A model generated the notes under the pieces. It was given only the letters and a program-made list of their open reading frames with translations. It was not told the origin of the DNA and did no database searches. The translations under genes were made by a program, and so were the position numbers. Source: Lindgomyces ingoldianus (Eukaryota; Ascomycota; Dothideomycetes; Pleosporales; Lindgomycetaceae). Taken from it: DNA of 64,000 bases. The stretch covers positions 379,518 through 443,517 of the forward strand of contig NW_022985206.1 in the NCBI RefSeq assembly GCF_010093535.1, given 5' to 3'. Below are positions 13,481 through 25,790 of this stretch, in pieces; within the stretch, counting starts at the first letter, position 1, and the number at the start of each line of letters is the position of its first letter.

Positions 13481-16400
13481 CACTGTCTTTTTTTTTTTTT
13501 TCTGTTGTTTGTTTACTATGCAAATATGCTTGTTACCGTCGACTCTAGGCTGTGTTCCTGGTGCTATCTCACTGGGAGCGACAAGGACCAAGACTTCATG
13601 GCCAATCGACTTTCTGTACTAAGCGTCGACAAGCATACACAGCAAGATAGTGAACTCTTTCCAGCCGTTTTGCTTCACGGATGCTGCGAGTTCAGAAATT
13701 GTTCACTACGCTATCTGAGACCACGACGGACCCTACACAGGCAACAATCAAAATGTGGTCTTGGTGTATCGAGCTACCTCGACCTCGATCTTGACCACCT
13801 GTCAACAAGTCTACCACGGGGCCAAATACATCATCGGCAAAGTAATATACTTAGTTTGCGAAGGCCCAATGAAGATCCTCGCTAGTTTGGACGGCTCCAT
13901 CAATAGCATCATGCCAATTTTCAGTCATGGGAGCGACAGGTATGTACTCCTCCCTGTTCTTCTCGCTCTGTTGATTGTGAATCCAGATGATCTGATAGTT
14001 TCATCGAGACAGAAGAAGATAGGATGTCAGGTCCCAAAGAACAAGCTCTTCAGTATGTTGCTAGCCAAAGAACCATTCGCTATTGGTGCCATTGGCGCTA
14101 CCACTGGAGAAATCGGGTTGAATACTTAACCGCACAGTAAGCGTGCCGTAACACTCATGATGCTCTACAGCTTAGCTAACCACGTAATTTAAATATCGAA
14201 CGCGACCAAGTTAGGAAGGTCACTGTCATGACCGCCACCGTCGTCGATGTAACATTCTTTGGGTCGGTGAGAATGGCGCTCCAGACTCAACCAAGGCGGC
14301 CGGCAGACTCCCTTCCACGTGGAGATTCTAAATGCCGGTGGATTGGGTCTTTGTCGCAAGGCGATCTATTTCCGTCAATTCCGACTAAGATATTTGATCT
14401 TTTCTTTACTAGCCCCGAGACCATCAGCACCCACGCCATAAAGAAGGAGCCTATGTCAAGAGGCGCGAAAGCTCGGCGAGTGGTCTCTTGGACGACTCTG
14501 GACTCGGCTCGCGCGTTATATGGATCAATACGGCATTTCATGGACTGTCATCTCTTCGTCGACATCAGCGCTGAATCTATCCAGATGATCTAGAGCGCTT
14601 ACTACAATGGCAATCTACGACAAGGCATGAAAGAGAGCCCACTCGTAGTTGTACCGGTACATCCCCAGCGGTAACACTACTCACGTCTCCATTCGATATC
14701 ACTGAACAACTCGACATGGGCTGTCTCTCCTTCAATAAATCCCAGTACGCTGGTAGCAACTTGCCAACTCCCAAATACTGTCCTGCCTACATTCTACCGC
14801 ATTAGTACACTTCTCGGGTTTCCCAAGACGTCCATTCCCGGCATATTTCGCCCTAGCAATTCATTTGCATGAAGCAGAGTCCCAATATCAAGTCTGTCGA
14901 AGTGGATGGGAGGCCTGGGGTAAGGAGGGTGATGGATTCTGTAGACGAGAAGCCTACGGCCTTCGAAGGAGCTTCTACGATAGCGTAGGTCCATGTTTCG
15001 TACTCTACACCCCACCCCTCGCCCCCGAGTAAGAATATTGGCGGTTTCTCCAGTTTCGCGAGCACCGCAAGTAATAACAGCCCAGTTATAGGACCTCAGA
15101 AGCTGCTCGCCTCATCTCCCAAACAAAAGACGTCAATTTTGAGGACCATATCTGTGGTACCACCTCCTATTGACCGTTCGCAAACTTCACTCTTCCCCTT
15201 CTCTAATACGATACGCTTTCGCACTCTCACCACCACCGCAAAGTCTCGGCCATGAGGGAACTCTCCTCATCTCTATATCCTAGGGCCGGCAAGCTTGCGC
15301 CCTCATGTCTTCTTCTCCCGCTACCAAGGTTTACAACTAAATAGAAAGAACACCACCCAGCTTTCGGATCGCTCCTTTCTCTTGACCGGTGTCTTGTCCT
15401 TACTTTTGCCTACTCCTTAGATGGCTCACTCCGCGTTAGTACGTGGAACGCGGTTACAGCCTAGTGATAGCGGCTGGTGTTGCAAGAAATCTAGGATTCT
15501 CTTTACTATGTCCTCCCTTTACCAACCATCTCACTCTCTCTTCCGCCGCAAAATGGAGACATCGAAGTGCCACCCATGGGGCCACAGCCACCCAGTAATC
15601 CACGCCCAATGGAGCTTGAGATATGACCTTTTATTCAGACATAATGGCTCTCTCTTCTAAATATACCACCAATATATCTCGCTTCATGGGAGTCCCAGTC
15701 AGCGAATAACCAAGGTCCACGAACACTGAGTCGTCAATTCGAGGTTTGGGGAGCCAGGTTACCCTCAGGGTCGCCTTTCTGAGTTGAAAACACCCAACCT
15801 CCGCCAAGTGTTCGAAGCAAGCCGCTATTCATTCTGTATTTTTATGCTGCTGTTCTTGGCCAGATCTGTTTCGATATCGTATTCAACCTCGCGAAATCTA
15901 CGACAGGGACATTTTGCCGCCGAACAATATCACCTCCAACAACATCACTCTCCAAGATACTGACTGAAGAAGAAGAGCCTCTTTAATACCACAGAAGTAG
16001 CGCTTTGGGTGTCATCGTTGACTCCATGAGCATTGCTCCCGCCGAGGGAAATGAGAATTCATCTCTGGGTTTGAGCCCATGAGCTCTTCAAAGAAACACA
16101 CAAAGAGGCGGATTGAAAAGCTACCTCCCCACTCTGTCGACTTGATCCGCGGTCATTCAAATCCATTATCGATTCAAACATGTGACAGGGCAAGCGCGAT
16201 GACATTGAATTGGATCCGGTATTTCGATATGCTTCGAGCGGATATCGGACGTGTCTAAGACCTCTGCAAAACCTGCAACATGTTCTTCCGGAACTTTTAC
16301 ACATCCTCCTAGCGACTAAGTATCTCATCGACTCATTCGGTAATCTCTCTCATATGGACAAACGACCACTGGAAACAGAGTCAAGAAAGAGAAAGCCCCT

Positions 16401-19400
16401 CCTTACCATCATATCGCGTGCCCATACTGCGAGTATGAGATATGTTAGATATGACAAGATGAACGAGCCGTGAGAAAAAGTGGAATGAGCCTGATTTTCT
16501 ACCGAATGGGACTTGAGTCACAGGGGATCACATTTGGAGAACCCAGGCTCGTTTTGGGTATCCTGGAGGAATCTCTGTGTGTAAGTGGCGCCCAATTAAG
16601 ATGGGCTCCACACTAGAAACATTGCCTTCGTTGGGCTGGTCGAATTCTTGTGTTTACTCGTTTCGAAACATGAGTTGCTTCATCAGCGGCTTCCCCGGCG
16701 TCTTTGCATCACCACCGCCCGCACATACTATTATCGCCAAACAGGTATTCAGGAAGGATGACGGAACGGAATAACAGTTCTAGCATTAGCCTTTCGCCGA
16801 GAAAGCGCGAAAATACTGGCACCAGTCTACGGAATACCGTGTTGAGGGCTTCCATACAATATCTAGATGGAAGCGGCAACCATGGGTTCGATTTCTGGAG
16901 AGACTTGAAATACTGTGGCCACTAGCCTCAACGGTCATCGTTACGCTAGCTTCAGCAAGCTCGACAACGGGACGGGTTCTTGGAGATATCCAAAACGTCT
17001 TTGCGATATCTTATGCATAGCCTTTAGCGGAGCTAATGACCGTGACACGCATACTGGAGGCTTTGGTGGAGCAGCGCGTCCGCGTAAGGTCACACTGGTG
17101 TTGGCGGCGTTAACGTCAACAACTTTAACTGATTGTCCATGATTCACAAGATTGCCTGCATCGAGGAGCCAGAACCTCTGAATCGCCGCTCTGTTATTAA
17201 GGCTTCTACGACCTCACAGGCTCCAGTTGTCGATGGGAAAGCCCCACCCAAGCGCATCGAGTTGTTGCGAATTTCATCCAGTATCCTGTTTCGTCAATCT
17301 GGGGTGTACCCTTTAGGAGACAGTTCAAACAGCGGTTGCCTCCTCCGTTGGCGTCTCCATTCAAATATTATGAACTTCTAGAGAACCTCCATCGTCCAGG
17401 TGCATCAGGAATGTTCTCCAGAGCCTCTTCCTATAGAAACACCACACCGCTCCCCGCCTCGATTGGACACACCACTGATAGCTGTATCACTCCAGACATG
17501 ACTTTAATATCCGTGCCCAATGTATCATAGTAACGAGATGGTGGTTCCCGATCCGTATTCTGGAGTCCTTCCACCGGGCTTCCCTTTAATTCATTCATGG
17601 AACGGCCCTGGCAAGCTAGCCCGATAAGTCGGCGGTACCCTGTAGTCGTAGGCGAATTTCAATACTCTCTGTGAGTCGCTTGCTAGGGGCTTAGGTGGGC
17701 AGGTGGTCCACAACTCGGACTTATTTTCGTCTAGAAAGCTGGAGGATGCTCATCTATACACAAAGGCCGCCAAACCACCTTCACCGTTCTCGACTCAAGT
17801 CATAGCTCTGGAAACACCGCCAGGGTCGAGAACACGAAAAAAAAAAAACACTTTGATGGGGAGCGAGAAAAACATAATAGTAGCGATGGCAAAATCAGGC
17901 GTATTCCCGCATGGCAGCAACAGCACTCGAGATCGAGACCGCAATAAAATGTACTCATCTACACCCGGCGACTTCGAAACCGCAACAGGAGCTATCTTTG
18001 AAGCATTTTATATAATATAACCGGCGCGCTAACTAATATAAAGGGGGTCAGAAGGACTCCGACAACGCCGTGTGGGATTCCCGAGCTTTGTGATATCGAA
18101 AGAGGATCGTCTTCTGGCGATTTCTGAACCCCGAAGACGCAAATACGTTAAGGAGGAAACCTTCGGTACCAAAAAATTTTATAACCCGGGCGAAATGGTC
18201 AGTCTTATGAGCGAGATTTATTCTTGTACGAAGATCCATGCCCGAGTAGGATCGTGAGGAGTTTCTGAGGTTTAAGATGTCCAAAATGGATCGCTTTTCG
18301 ACAATACCTAAACGACAAAGAGACATGTTAAGATCTCTACCCATTTACTATGGTACGGGATCCCAAAACTTCCTTTACGAACTCCATTGAGAGCATATTG
18401 GTGCTCGAATTGTGCGTCAAGACCTCCGTTATTACTGCGCTAGGATGGCCAGCCACGCAACCATCATGTTCGTGCAAGGGGATATCAAATTACCAGTCTA
18501 CGTTGTAACTTCCCTTAACACTCCGCTATGGGAAATTTCAGAGATGAGAGTCGATGATAACAAGACCGACGTTGGCAATGTTGTCTTCGCCAAATGGTTT
18601 AACCGCGTACCAGAGGGTGTACAAATTCCACCAGCAACTTGCTAGATCGTATGTACGATACCGGATGCTAAAATTCGAAACAAAATATGTGGATATATTG
18701 CTTCGAGAACGTCACCACTGTTATTTTCCTAATCGTCAACTTGGGATGCCATATTTCAGAGATGCTCTCTTCTTTCATGAAGCGGAATTGAGAACCCGTT
18801 GGAAAACTAAAAACAAGCTCAAAAAGCTGACCATGGGAGATACTAGACCAGCAGTAAATAAACTAGCTGAGCACGATCATCGGCTGTTCAGAACACCCCT
18901 CTGTCTGGATTATAATACCAGAAAAACATAAGCACACCAGTGACGCGGGTGAGTAGGGAATCGAAAAACATTGTCTCCCGCAACTGGTAGAGGTCACCCG
19001 ACACACTTCGAGGTACAGGTATACGTGAAGCTAGAATTAGTTCTGCAGATGTAAGCAGTCTCGGGGCAGCGACGAGTTCCAGTCCGTACGGCTTCTATAC
19101 AACCCCATGCCGGACTTCCAGCGGTCCAAGAATTCAATCATCCTACTTCTCAGAGTGGGCTTGTGAAATGGAGTTCGGAGGCCGTTAGTACTCTTGGATC
19201 TAGTGTCTGGCTATCTGAAAGTTCCGAACAGATTTTTCACTACTCTGAATTTGCTAATTCCGAATCAGTCGAATATCTGAACAAGTTCGCCGTGTTGACA
19301 CTAATTGTTCGGGCCTCCTTCACCCTCAAAACGCAAGTATTGCTGATCTAAGTAACTCCTTTGGTCCCTGAATTCGGCGTTGACCGTATCAGTCACTCGC

Positions 19401-20132
19401 TGTTCCACAATTCGGTAAAGACCCCTGGGATAAACTTGAAGTTGGTTCCGAGTTGGCAGGCAAACATGTCAACACGAAGCTATCGGAGAACTTTGACGGA
19501 TGGGACCCAAGTTCTCGTCGATTGATCCGTCTACGCGCGTTCGTTCATCAAGAACCAATGCCAATTCCTGCAAGCTACTTTTAGGGACCTGGACCCTGGG
19601 GCTCCGGGGTGAGCCTCCAAGGCTTTTACGCAATCCCACAACATGGAATAAAGAGCACACTTCCTAAACCCCAGGCCAAATGAAGATGCACGATACAATA
19701 ACAAGCAGCACGACCGTCCATAAATTCAAGCAGGAGGCCATGTCGGCACGACGAGATGAAGTTTGAGAATAGCCCAAGCTTGGTCGGACAACTTGAAGAG
19801 GAATTGGACCACGGTCGTTGGAAAATAGACGATTGCCCGAGATATCGATTGAGACGGCCATGAAATTGCGAAGCTAAGCATCCCGTCGAGAGCTCCAAAG
19901 CCTGCATCTTTAGCAACTATTGCAGGGTCCCGGTTGAGCTACATAATCTTAATTGGGAAGTTGTCAAGACTTTGGTAATTCGATAATTACAGAGGTTCTA
20001 GGGTGTTGGCGACAAGGACTGTGGCGATGACCTTGTGAAACTGGTACGTCCGGATAAATTGCTAGGGATCTCGCCGCAGAATTTGGGGCAGCGATCCTCT
20101 TCCTTGGGATGTCTATCAATTACTGCGGCTAG
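13481..20132. other. Eroded coding-like region with many stops
   Basis: About 6.6 kb with near-balanced composition and many 60-125 codon frames in shifting phases, as expected of old genes broken by stops and indels. It contains a T14 run (13488-13501) and an A12 run (17836-17847). One segment, 19384-19581, is described separately. No intact gene or transposase/reverse transcriptase motif was recognised. Confidence 0.35.
19384..19581 (+). pseudogene. Relic frame, weakly like FAD monooxygenase
   Basis: An open stretch between stops reads through a segment LSENFDGWDPSSRRLIRL. Salicylate-hydroxylase-like FAD monooxygenases have a similar xxxHFxGWDPxxxxLIxL element before their GDAAH motif. No GxGxxG or GDAAH motif was found on either side, and the frame ends in TAG at 19579-19581. 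The assignment is weak and rests on one short match; an unrelated relic is quite possible. Confidence 0.2.
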
Positions 20133-20390
20133 GTTCCAGGCGACCGGTGCGAGGTTGCTGAGAGCTCAACCCTGATCAAGAACTTTCTAGAGGATCTCGG
20201 TGGAGAATCTGGCGAAGCTGCTCCCACCCTTGATTTGAATGAGGCCGTCATGAAAATGGTCTTTAAGTGGTGCGAGCAGCATCGAATGGAACTACCAGCC
20301 TCCTCTCTTGACAAGCCTCGCCTGCGCATTCCCACGATTCCGGTGGTACCCACTCCTGACTCCGCAACTGCGAGTACAACATCAGCATAA
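20133..20390 (+). pseudogene. SKP1 POZ-domain fossil
   Basis: This open stretch of 85 codons plus TAA (20388-20390) carries the N-terminal half of SKP1, the adaptor of SCF ubiquitin ligases. Visible matches to fungal SKP1 are EVAESSTLIKNFLEDLGGES and, after a short gap, NEAVMKMVFKWCEQHR. These correspond to the POZ fold helices that contact cullin. The C-terminal half that binds F-box proteins is missing and is replaced by a proline/serine/threonine-rich tail ending in stop. The usual N-terminal strand (KVxLxSSDG) is not readable upstream, where a TAG (20130-20132) lies in frame. No intact start is seen. It is a decayed or truncated SKP1 paralogue rather than the housekeeping gene. An unrecognised upstream exon could still make it a short expressed POZ-only protein. 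Confidence 0.6.
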
Positions 20391-22893
20391 GCCGGAGGCT
20401 CACCTCAACGAAGCCTTCTAACCGGAATAGCAAGCAATACATATGTCAATAGTTGTAAAAAGTACCCACCGAAGTGGGCGGTGGCGGACAGACTAAACCG
20501 CTCCGCAACATCAACAAGCAAGGAAAATACGCTGGCGATTAGGGCTACCTACACGGATTCGTATTGAAGACGCACCCGAGGTTTGGAAGGCAATACATTA
20601 ATTAGTATCTCTACCTGATGTTGCAAGGTCCTGTAACCAACCTGGAGCGGAATTGCATGCCAGGTGCTTGTTCCCGAAGATCCTCTCAGACCGGATATGG
20701 AATTTATTCTCCATTGCCAAGATGTTTATCGAGTCTTCTTCAGCGGCCCACCAAGGTGGGCAGTATCGGATCAGTTGCCTGGACAGCTTCACAGTTTCAA
20801 GGATCAGGGCAAATACATCCGCGAATACAGTTACCCATGGATTGATGTCGAAGACGGGCCCAGGCTTCAATGGCGACTCCAACAGCTGCCTTGACCCACC
20901 ACTTCATCAACGGACGCCGTTTATTAATGTCGACAACTTGCTCTGTCGCCCATCGCAGCGTACGCAGAAGCAGAACGACAAGTGCCCATTTCTTCAAGTC
21001 GGTCGCAGTGCAGGCTCAATTGGATCAAACGAGGGGTCAGATAAACGGCAATGACTAGGGCCGATGACATAAACTCTCTCGTGACGGTCGTGAGCGGAAT
21101 TAGAGTCTCCGAAGGGGTCCCTATATTGGAAGAGGACACTATCGCTCCCGATCTTTAGCCAAGATGCAAAAAAATGCCGATGCAGCGACAGCAGGATTCC
21201 GGGATATGGTGAAAACTAGGAAACAGTTGCAGCGCATCGATGTGCTTGCACTGGTTGAGTTACTTGTCCAGTGAGGTAGGTTCCTTCACGATTACTGAGA
21301 AAGTTCCCGTTTAGGAGCCATCTCAATATGGCGACATAAGTGGTGTAGCTTCCATGAGGACTTTACGAAATTGGTTGTCGATGCTGAGCCAAACCCTGAA
21401 AGTACGAAGGTTGAGTGCCCTGTTAAGACCGCATACAGCTAGATGCTCGATTGCCTGAAGAATGTCGAGAAGATCGGTTTCCATGGCAGACCACGCAAAC
21501 TATATCCCATTAACGCAGGACTTAGTCATAGTGTGTTGCCTAACCCCAATGCGACCAAGTTGTCGGATGGCATATGAGTGGGCGAAAGAATGGAGCCGTT
21601 AAGTTCTCGATGTGCGTCGCCCGCAAGCGAATGGACGAAGATCGCACCTGCACTACCACAAGCCTAAGAAGTGGATCCGGAAGACCAGATAATTTTTAAA
21701 GCAGTAAAACAAATTCGCCGCTTGCAGCTAGGCACGGGTTGCAACCATGGCACCAACACCTTTAGACACCATGTTGAGGGTCCTGACGACAAGGACATGG
21801 GCGGCGACCTCGCGGAAGTAGGAAGACTTAACTAAAATCCATATGAAGAAAGCACTGACAGTGATCTCGTGCAGTAAGGTCAGCCAAGCAACACGATGCA
21901 TACTGGGTTTGGTGGACCATCCAGGAGGTTCAGGGTACAAGAATCCGTGTCAGGTTCGTTGCAACTGTGGCAATTCCAGGCTCTCATCTGGTATCTTTGC
22001 ATGAATAAACACGTCTTGCCTCGCATTACCGCTTCTGCCCCGCTTGAATTCTTCATCAGTAAGCTCGAGTCCGTCCGTCGGGTTCAGGATCAAGTTCATC
22101 GACCAAAACCGGAACATTCCTCGCGCACGAACTTGCCCTATTTAGATTTCCAGAATATGAACTTGAATGTTAAGCTGAGATGCTTCCTTCCAGCTCTCCA
22201 TGAGGTCATCATCGTATGGCCTCCGGAGTCTGAGAGGCGCTCGGCGAAAGTTTTCCAAGTACTATACAAGTCCTCGTAGTATGAAACCGGCGGATTCACA
22301 AGGCTTCTTATATAACAAAATAGGTGGACGCACGATTCGCAAGATATATTTAGCCACTCCATCGTATACAAAGATATTATGCTGAAAAGACAAAGGCCAA
22401 GAAGAAAGAGAAGCGCAGAGTAGAAGATGTTCGGAAATGAATTGACGAAACCCACGAGGGTATGGAGAGGAAGGTGAGCACGGATTCTACCGACTCCGGG
22501 TGGCAAGGGGTTTATCAGATAAGATGTGGGAGTGTGCCCATTTATCGCTCGGGTACGTCGAAAATGTTCTGTAGAGCCTCTCTGGATTGAGACACAATCC
22601 TCTACCTCAATGCGAGTTGAGGGACTAACGCTTGCATCTCTTCTCCCGAAACCTCGCTAGCGGCTTGAATCCTGACATAGGAAATGCAGACAAGACGACC
22701 CCAGTCAATTCAGCGGTAGTTTCCACAGCGACTTCGCCATCTCAGCTGGTCCCCTACTCGTAGAAACTTCGATCGAAACTGGAGTCGAATGCGAAAATAT
22801 CTTGAAAACAGATTTAGGGCCGAAGGAAACCTGAGTGGGGCAGACGCCTCGAGGCGGTGGAATGCGTGAAGCTGGAGGTAATGTCGGGGCCCT
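20391..22893. other. Eroded coding-like region
   Basis: It continues the stop-riddled tract on both sides of the SKP1 relic. Frames of 60-133 codons overlap on both strands, for example 20653-21054 and 21896-22279 on plus. I recognise no family and see no splice arrangement that joins them. Confidence 0.35.
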
Positions 22894-23247
22894 ATGACTG
22901 CGCTGAGTTTGAGTCCATTTCGTACTAACATCGCGGCCATTCCATCTACGGACCCAATGGACCCATTCGAGCCTGAGAAATTCCCTTCCAGAAACAAGAC
23001 AAACCATGCGAGCGCATTTTATGATCCAGGCAGAGTAGGCACGGCGGAGAGCAAGAGACAGTTGCTTATGAGCGAGGTTGCAATGCCCAAGTTGATTGCT
23101 GGATAGAAAATAATCCAGCAGGTGAATACGGTGGAACTATTCATCCGAGAGAAGTCAACCGACATCGATGAGTTGGATCAGAAGTTGATGCAAGGTAGAC
23201 CAGGAAATGCTGCTCGATATCATGTCGATCTTGCGGCCGTACCTTAA
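22894..23247 (+). pseudogene. Broken gene fragment with one internal TAG
   Basis: From ATG 22894 the frame runs 70 codons to a TAG at 23104-23106, then continues in the same phase for 46 more codons to TAA at 23245-23247. The second part is charged and helical (STDIDELDQKLMQGRPG). Continuity of phase and character across a single stop suggests one former gene. A run of sixteen A follows at 23258-23273. No family is recognised. Confidence 0.35.
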
Positions 23248-23332
23248 CGTCGGTTGCAAAAAAAAAAAAAAAACACCCCAAATCCACGGGGAGACGTAAT
23301 AGACCGTCAACGACACCGATGCCGGACATACA

Positions 23333-23518
23333 GTGGGCAACCCAGTGCTATTAGCTTGTTTATTTCATCCTCAGATCGAGATGGTGGGAAGTGCGAGGAC
23401 TGAAGATGAGCAGGCCCAAGCCCCCCTGCTTCCCCCGAGAATCTTAACTGATCTTGGGGTTTACCCAAGTGACCGAGCAGAGGTGGAAGGTTGGTATCAA
23501 CTGCTGCAAGCCCAATAG
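23333..23518 (+). pseudogene. Exon-like fragment, unknown
   Basis: A 61-codon stretch opens at a GTG, with no ATG, and ends in a coding-like segment (VYPSDRAEVEGWYQLLQAQ). It stops at a TAG overlapping a GTACGT donor-like site at 23519; an acceptor-like CGCAG follows at about 23561. It probably belongs to the same decayed neighbourhood as the preceding fragment. No function is assignable. Confidence 0.25.
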
Positions 23519-23799
23519 TACGTCCCTTCGGTTAGAACTCGTTTACTATGTTTCGCAGGTTTCTGTCGGCGTCCTCTGGCGGCTTCCCGGAAGTTTTCTT
23601 TTCTGCGAAGGGGATAGCTGGTGGTAGGGCGTGGCCGGTAGCCGTCGGAGGCTACAATAAAATTGTAAAAAAGCCTTCGGGCACCACCGCTACTGTGAGT
23701 GTGGGGAGCGGTGATTTTGTTGAGGCTAGGATTGGGAGGTTTAAGAGGAGAAAGACTGCGAGTCTAAAGATCGAATGATACGGAGCTGACGAATGACAG

Positions 23800-25790
23800 G
23801 GACTTAGAAACGAAGACCGAGACAGCAATTTTGAAACGACGATCTAGCGAAAAGTCTTGAATTAATTAATTTTCAAAAGCAAATTGGCTCGCAAGACTGG
23901 AAAGTTGGAAAGGGGAGCTAGAGAGGGGTAGCTGAAAGATTGAGGCAAGTGACAAAATGTTAACAAAACAACAGAATCGAGCTAGCGGGAATAGCCAGTG
24001 TCTAGCAAAAATACCGGGCGCAATGGAATGACGGAGGGAACAATCGAGGAAACTTCGACAATGAGGGTGCTAAAATGGAAAGAGCTCTGGGGGTGAGATA
24101 CGGCAAGTGTGAAAGCCACTAGGTGGCGAAGAGTTCGATCAAAGAGAAACGCGATGACGAGCGGAGAGATAAATGAAAAGAAAGAAGGACAAGAATCGGA
24201 GACGTTAGAAGCGGGGGTGGCTAGGAGGATAGGTTTGACGAGAAACATTGCAAATGATGGAGGTCTAGGAAGACTTGTGAGGACGAAGGAGACCCGAGTT
24301 TTGGAAGAGACGACTGCGCAAATAAACCGACTTCCGCAAGAACGCGGATCAACAGTAATTAGTGAGGAGGCGGGGAACTTACCGGCAGCATCAAAAATCT
24401 AGGGCTACAAGAAACTGAAATGAAGAGTGGACGACTGAGAAAAGACATTGGATGGGGATTACAGTAAGAATCGACAACAGAATCAGGATCCAACTGAAAA
24501 TACGATAACGAGAGAGATTGGCGGTGAAGTTAACCCTGCAAGTTAGAAAATTAACGAAGAAATAAAGACTGGAAGACGAGAGATGCCACTGAAGAGCCGA
24601 AAGAAAGAAGGCGAGAAGCTTAGCATGGAAGAAGACCCAGGAAATTGGAGGTGAGAATTCGCAACAATGAGGACTGCGGGTGCAGAATTAACCAGAGGGG
24701 TAGAAAACGATAATGATTGGAGAGCACGGTACGATGAAAAGTGACTTCTGCGGAACGAAAGCGAGGCAAGTGCCCGCAACTTGAATTGGTTTAAAAGCAA
24801 TAGCGCTTTGCAAATAACAACGAAGAGGCGGGAAACAAAAAGAGCGACCCACGCAAGTCGAAAGGTGCACGAATGTCCGTTCGGGAGTAAAGAGGAGACT
24901 ATGCATAGAATGAGAGAAGAATGAAGCAAACAAGGAACGAGTTAGACCAGAGATGCTGTAAGAACTTCAAAGCAAGATTAAAATCAAGAGTGACGACACA
25001 AAGTAGAAGCGCAAAGAGAAGGCCGCTTTTGGGTCGAGCAGAAATGAGGACGGGTAGGACTGAAGAAAAGACACGGCAAGAAGTTCTACGCAAGAAAGCC
25101 TAGCCGAGTTGAGGAAGAGCTAGGACGACAAGACGAAAGACGCGATTAAATGGCACAGGGCCAACGACCCAGCCAGTGACGAGAGCGGAGATAGAATCAA
25201 CAACAAATAACATGAGCCGAACTGCTAGATGATAGATGACTTTAAAAAGACAAACAGGCGAGAACCAGAACACTAGGCGACACAAGCCAACAGACGTGAA
25301 AGAGCCGGAGCTCTATAGGTATCCTAAAGTCAGAAGAACGAACAAGGTTGCCGGCACGTGAAAGATAACGACAATAACCGATCAACGACGATGTGAACGC
25401 AATACACGAGTCATGACAAGAGCGAAGGATATGGCTTCAGTAATGAGCAGTAAGGTGAAAAAATAAAGTCCAATGGCACGCCAGAGATTAATGTTGGTGA
25501 AGAAGAATAGAGAATACGATATTGAAAATTTGGAAAAGATGACGTTACTTTGGAAGAGTGCAGAGAAGATGTGCGAAAAGATAAAGAGGAGATGGACAAG
25601 AGAAACGAAGTCGATTTTCAAAAGGGATGGCAACAAGAAAAGCGACGACAAAGAAATAGGCAAGGCCAATATCACAGGAGAGAACAGGGGTTTGAAAGAG
25701 GTAGATACCACACAAAAGGAAAGTTACCAGCCAGTAAAACTACCCCAGCCTAATGTAGGCCCCCGAATCAATCCGGCCAGTGCCGTTATG
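23800..25790. other. 2-kb purine-rich, strand-asymmetric block
   Basis: The plus strand is strongly enriched in A and G across nearly 2 kb. Counting single lines, bases 24181-24240 and 25561-25620 each hold 45 purines in 60. The flank at 23401-23460 is close to half. The plus frames therefore translate as Lys/Glu/Arg-rich and the minus frames as Ser/Phe/Leu-rich, which explains the many apparently long but overlapping ORFs here. No repeat unit is evident and no frame is credible as a gene. Origin unknown. Confidence 0.6.

Noticed and set aside
13481..23280. Homopolymer runs (T14 at 13488, A12 at 17836, A16 at 23258) as poly-A tails of retroposed copies
   Set aside because: No target duplication or element boundary was seen next to any of them.
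24543..24933. Hydrophobic Ser/Phe/Leu-rich minus-strand ORFs that look like membrane proteins
   Set aside because: The composition is a by-product of the pyrimidine-rich strand; overlapping frames all show the same bias and none has helix periodicity or a leader.
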